47,544 nt of DNA from Chara braunii. Lineage: Eukaryota; Streptophyta; Charophyceae; Charales; Characeae. The translations under genes and the position numbers were made by a program. Below, one piece after another: positions 42,640 to 47,544 of the stretch (its first letter is position 1; each line of letters opens with the position of its first letter). Where the stretch lies: assembly GCA_003427395.1 (NCBI GenBank), contig BFEA01000011.1:508991-556534 (forward strand). Direction: 5' to 3'. A model generated the notes under the pieces. That model was not told the DNA's origin. It did no database searches and worked only from the letters and a program-made list of their open reading frames with translations.

Positions 42640-44440
42640 GAGGTTTTTTCACTAGTAATCGTCTTCCCATGGGATCATCCTTCACTCCAAAGTAAATGGT
42701 CACTTCTCGTTCTGTGTTTTCATGCATGGGAATGAGTTTAGCTCACTCTCCCTTCACTTTCTCTCCATTTCTTCCCTTGGTAGTAAATCGCAACTTTTGT
42801 TTGTGCTCATTCTAGTGTTTTGCATGGTCTATCTCTCTTGTTTTTTCCATTCCTTCACTCCAAAGCTAATCGTCACTTTTCACTTTGTGTTTTCATGCAT
42901 GGAAGTGAGTTTCACTCACTTTCCCTCCACTTTCTCTCTATTTCTTCACTTGGTAGTAAATCTCAACTTTGGTGTGTGCTCATTCTAGTGTTTTGCATGG
43001 TCTTTCGCTCTTGTTTTGTCCATTCTTTCACTCCAAAGTAAATGGTCACTTCTCGTTCTGTGTTTTCATGCATGGGAGTGTGTTTCACTCACTCTCCCTT
43101 CACTTTCTCTCAATTTCTTCACTTGTGAATCGTAACTTTGGTTTGAATGGTTTGTACTTATTCTAGTGTTTTGCATTATCTATCTCTCTTGTTTTGTTCA
43201 TTCCTTCACTTCAAAGTAAATCGTCACTTCTCATTTTGTGTTTTCATGCATAGGAGTACGTTTCACTCACTCTTATTTTGTGCTCATTTTAGTGTTTTGC
43301 ATGATCTATCGCTTTTGTTTTGTCTATTCCTTCACTCCAAAGTAAATCGTTATTTCTCATTTTGTGTTTTCATGCATAGTAAATGGCAACTTTGGTTTGT
43401 GCTCATTCTAGTGTTTTGCATGATCTATCTCTCTTGTTTTATCCATTCCTTCACTCCAAAGTAACTCGTCACTTCTCATTTTGTGTTTTCATTCTTGGGA
43501 GTGAGTTTACTCACTCTCCCTTCACTTTATCTACATTTCTTCACTTGGGAGTAAATCGCAACTTTGGTTTGTGCTCATTTTAGTGTTTTGCATGAATTAT
43601 CTTTCTTGTTTTGTCCATTCCTTTACTCCAAAGTAAATCGACACTTTTCACTTTGTGTTTTCATGCATGAGAGTGAGTGATACCTTCACTTTCTCTTTGT
43701 TTCTTCACATGGTACTAAATCACTACTTGATGCTTATTCTAGTATTTTTCATGATTTATCTCTCTTGTTTTGTCCATTCCTTCACCCCAAAACAAATCGT
43801 CAATTTCTATTTTGTGTTTCCATGCGTGGGAGTGAGTTTCACTCACCCTCTCTTCACTTTCTCTCCATTTCTTTACTTGGTAGTAACTCGCAACTATGGT
43901 TTATGTTCATTTTATTATTTTGCATTATCTACCTCTCTTGTTTTGGCCATTCCTTCACCCCAAAGTAAATCGTCACTTTCCATTTCGTGTTTTCATGCAT
44001 GGGAGTGAATTTCACTCACCCTCCCTTACCTTTCTCTCCAGTTCTTCACTTGGTAGCGAACCGCAACTTTGGTTTTCACTTATTGTAGTGCCTTGTATGA
44101 TCCATCTCTCACGTTTGGACTATCGCAACTTTGGTTTATGGTCATTCTAGTGTTTTGCATGATCTACCTCTCTTGTTTTGTCCATTCCTTTACCAGAAAG
44201 TAAATCACCACTTTCCATTTTGTGTTTTCATGCATGGAAGTGAATTTCATTCACCCTCCGTTCACTTTCTCTCCAGTCCTTACTTGGTAGTAAATCGCAA
44301 CTTTGATTTTCACTTATTCTAGTGTCTTGTATGATCTATCCACCAATGCAAAATCGCCACTTTCTATCTTATATGTGTATGCTCGGGAGTGAGTTGCACT
44401 CACTCTTCCCTCATATTTTCGTTCGGATCCTCACTTGGGG
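42640..44440. repeat. Satellite-like array, about 173-bp unit, about 10 copies
   Basis: The landmark TTTTCATGCATGG occurs with a regular spacing: CATGCAT at 42721, 42894 and 43067 gives 173 bp twice. Later units vary through small deletions (near 43270-43380 and 43480). Each full unit carries CACTCCAAAGTAAATCGTCA, a GTGAGTTTCACTCAC near-palindrome and CTAGTGTTTTGCATG. The right end is degenerate. Confidence 0.92.
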
Positions 44441-44658
44441 GTAGGCCGTGACTTGTATTAATGATCACGTCTAGTGACATAAGTGTTGTAGATGTTCCCC
44501 TGCCCATGTATCTGTTTGAAGTTCAGTCTCATTATCCCCGCTACATTGCATAACGGACAAGTAGAGAGAGCGTTGGGTGCAATATCTAGGACTGGAGTGA
44601 GGGTGAGGTTCACTACAGGACCAGAAATGAGCAAAAATTTAGAGGAAAATAAAGGACG

Positions 44659-44690
<32 letters not shown>

Positions 44691-45184
44691 GCAAAAAAAT
44701 CCGAAAAACAAATATGTGATGCATCAGTACAAAACAAGCAACATTTGGTTGAGCATCATCTTCAGATTTTTATTAGAATTTGGAAAAAAAAATATCAACA
44801 ACACCAGATAAAAAAAAAAAAAAAAAAACTCGTACAGGGCCCCTAGCGTACGAGTACAAGAGTACGAATCCGTACTCGTACGAGGGTGCGTACAAGTGGC
44901 GACGCATCCGTACTCGTACGAGGGTCCCCCATGCTCTATTTTGAATCCCGCCTGTCCCCCCCCCTGCTCTAATCGAACGTGGTGAATAAGAGGTAGGATG
45001 CAGATATGCAGATCTGCAAAGACTGCGTTTTCTGAAATCTGTGTTTTCTACAAGTCTGTGTTTTTTGCATATATGTTGTAAGAGTAGTGCTGCAAGTCTC
45101 AACTTTTTACAGTCTGGAACTAGAGAAAACTTAGAGAGATGAAGCTGGATGCTTAGAGTAGGACGAAGTATCGAACTCTTCACA
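44441..45184. other. Spacer between satellite arrays
   Basis: Poly(A) runs at about 44659-44687 and 44808-44828, then the GTAC-rich inverted repeats. No gene supported. Confidence 0.5.
44848..44881. repeat. Short inverted repeat, GTACGAGTAC/GTACTCGTAC
   Basis: Perfect 10-bp arms with a 14-nt loop. CGTACTCGTACGAGGGT occurs again at about 44909-44925, giving overlapping palindromes (CTCGTACGAG). Possibly the subterminal region of a DNA transposon, unproven. Confidence 0.6.
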
Positions 45185-47390
45185 CCATCTTCCTCCTCCA
45201 TCTTCTTCACCTATGCACCATAGCCGACCACCTCACACCATCTTCCTCCTATCTTCTTCACCCATCCACCTTAGCCAACCACTTCACACCGTCTTCCTCC
45301 TCCATTTCCTTCACCCATCCGCCAAAGTCAACCACCTCACACCGTCTTCCTCCTCCACCTTCTTCACCCATCCGCATAGCCAACCACCTCACACCATCTT
45401 CCTCCTCCATCTTCTTCACCCATCCACCATAGCAGACCACCTCATACCATCTTCCTCCTCCATCTTCTCCACCCATCCACGATAGTCAACTACCTCACAG
45501 CATCTTCCTCCTCCATCTTCTCCACCCATCCAACATAGTCAACCACATCACACCATCTTCCTCCTCCATCTTCTTCACCCATCCGCCATAACCAGCTACC
45601 TCACACCACCTTCCTCCTCCATCTTCTTCACCCATCCTCCATAGCCAGCCACCTCACACCATCTTCCTCCTCCATCTCCTTCACCCATCCGCCATAGCCG
45701 ACCACCTCACACCATCCTCCTCCTCCATCTTCTTCACCCATCTGCCATAGCCAACCACCTCACACCATCTCCCTCCTCCATCTCCTTCACCTATCCACCA
45801 TAGCCGACCACCTCACACTATCTTCCTTCTTCATCCTCTCCACCCATCCACCATAGCCGACCACCTCACACCGTCTTCCTCCTCCATCTTCTTCACCCAT
45901 CCACCATAGCCAACCACTTCACACCATCTTCCTCCTCCATCTTCTTCACCCATCCACCATAGCCAACGACTTCACACCATCTTCCTCCTCCATCTTCTTC
46001 ACCCATCCACCATAGCCAACCACTTCACACCATCTTCATCCCCCATCTCCTTCACCCATCCGCCATAGCCGACCACCTCACACCATCTCCATCCTCCATC
46101 TTCTTAACCCATCCACCTTAGCCGACCACCTCACACCGTCTTCCTCCTCCATTTCCTTCACCCATCCACCTTAACCGACCGCCTCACACCGTCTTCCTCA
46201 TCCATTTTCTTCGCCCATCCGCCATAGCCAACCACCTCACACCATCTTCCTCCTCCATCTTCTTCACCCATCCACCATAATCGACCACCTCACACCATCT
46301 TCCTCCTCCATCTTCTTCATTCATCCACCATAGCCAACCACCTCACAGCATCTTCCTCCTCCATCTTCTCCATCCATCCACCATAGCCAACCACCTCACA
46401 CCATCTTCCTCGTCCATCTTCTTCACCCATCTGCCATAGCCAGCCACCTCACACCATCTTCCTCCTCCATCTTCTTCACCCATCCGCCATAGCCAACCAC
46501 CTCACACCATCATCCTCCTCCATCTGCTTCACCCATCCACCATAGCCGACCACCTCACACTATCTTCCTCCTCCATCTTCGTCACCCATCCGCCATAGCC
46601 GACCACCTCACACTATCTTCCTCCTCCATCTCCTTCACCCATCCACCATAGCCGACCACCTCACACCATCTTCCTCCTCCATCTTCTCCACCCATCCACC
46701 ATAGCCAACTACCTCACAACATCTTCCTCCTCCATCTTCTTCACCCATCCACCATAGCCAACCACTTCACACCATCTTCATCCTCCATCTCCTTCACCCA
46801 TCCGCCATAGCCAACCACCTCACACCATCTTCCTCCTCCATCTTCTTCACCCATCTGCCATAGCCAACCACCTCACACCATCTTCCTCCTCCATCTCCTT
46901 CACCCATCCACCATAGTCGACCACCTCACACCATCTTCCTACTCCCATCTTCTTCACCCATCCATACCATCTTCCTCCTCCATCTCCTACACCCATCCAC
47001 CATAGCCGGCCACCTCACACCATCTTCCTCCTACATCTTTTTCATCCACCGACCATGGCCAACCACCTCACACCATCTCCCTTCTCCATCTTTTTCACCT
47101 ATCCTCCATAGCCAACCCCCTCACACTAACCCCCTCACACTATCTTCCTCCTCTTTTTCTTCACCCATCCACTATAGCTAACCACCTCACGCCATCTTCC
47201 TCCTCCATCTTCTCCAACCATCCACCATAGCCCACCACCTCACACGATCTTCCTCCCCCATCTTCTTCACCCGTCCTTCATAGCCAACCACCTCACACCC
47301 TCTTCCTCCTCCATCTTCTTCAACCATTCTCCATATCCAACCGCCCCACGCCCTCCTTCCCCCTCCATCCCATTCACCAACCAAAGACCA
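45185..47390. repeat. 54-bp minisatellite, about 40 copies
   Basis: Head-to-tail units containing CCTCACACCATCTTCCTCCT, then CCATCTTCTTCACCCATCCA, then CCATAGCC(A/G)ACCA. The period is 54 bp with most variation at a few positions. The sequence is pyrimidine-rich on the plus strand. 54 is a multiple of three, so short frames persist through several units, but none spans the array. Confidence 0.95.
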
Positions 47391-47480
47391 TGACCAAAGG
47401 GGCACAAGGAAGCAAGGTGTAGAAAGGGAACCTTAGGTAGGAAGATGGGACAAGTAGGGGATAAGTTGATTAATAGTAGG

Positions 47481-47483
<3 letters not shown>

Positions 47484-47544
<61 letters not shown>
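47484..47544. repeat. CT microsatellite running off the window
   Basis: Uninterrupted CT dinucleotides to the last base. Confidence 0.98.

Noticed and set aside
42722-44322. Series of hydrophobic plus-strand frames
   Set aside because: Each is a reading of the 173-bp satellite unit and ends when the unit changes frame.

Overview
The window looks like intergenic heterochromatin from a large, repeat-rich plant-type nuclear genome. It holds LINEs, a PIF/Harbinger transposase, a trihelix (MYB/SANT-like) protein, a very large Ty3/gypsy-type LTR element and several satellite arrays, plus two N gaps from assembly. The wording of several decayed proteins reminds me of charophyte algae such as Chara; this is an impression that I could not test. 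I see no intact host gene, no tRNA or rRNA gene and no CRISPR array. Nearly every coding stretch is broken by stops or frameshifts.

Layout. 1-0.3 kb: G-rich minisatellite. 0.56-2.3 kb: LINE A on the minus strand (endonuclease domain). 2.7-3.0 kb: tandem duplication. 3.6-5.3 kb: trihelix pseudogene on the plus strand. 6.0-13.2 kb: LINE B on the minus strand, covering endonuclease, reverse transcriptase and the C-terminal zinc region. LINE B is split at 7783-9182 by a 1.4-kb insertion flanked by a perfect 8-bp target-site duplication. 14.7-16.5 kb: plus-strand pseudogene of an unrecognised family. 17.7-19.2 kb: minus-strand PIF/Harbinger transposase pseudogene. 20.9-21.9 kb: 3' fragment of LINE C (minus).

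22.0 to about 40.2 kb: one LTR retrotransposon of roughly 18 kb on the plus strand, with two related LTRs of about 2 kb (22038 and 38234 onward) and a polypurine tract just before the 3' LTR. Its order is LTR, decayed ORFs of unknown function, gag, protease, RT, RNase H, integrase, a charged extra ORF, tandem-repeat-rich 3' region, LTR. About 0.84 kb of pol (30128-30971) is inverted inside the element. The LTRs carry several recurring perfect or near-perfect hairpins. 40.2-41.7 kb holds a more diverged relative of the same LTR.

42.3-47.5 kb: simple and satellite DNA: a TTC-rich tract, about 10 copies of a 173-bp repeat, about 40 copies of a 54-bp repeat, and a CT microsatellite that runs off the window.

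The sequences worth following up are the long LTR element (hairpins, extra ORFs before gag and after integrase, internal inversion), the TSD-flanked insertion in LINE B, the unknown pseudogene family at 14.7-16.5 kb, and the repeated occurrence of two- or three-copy local tandem duplications inside unrelated elements.
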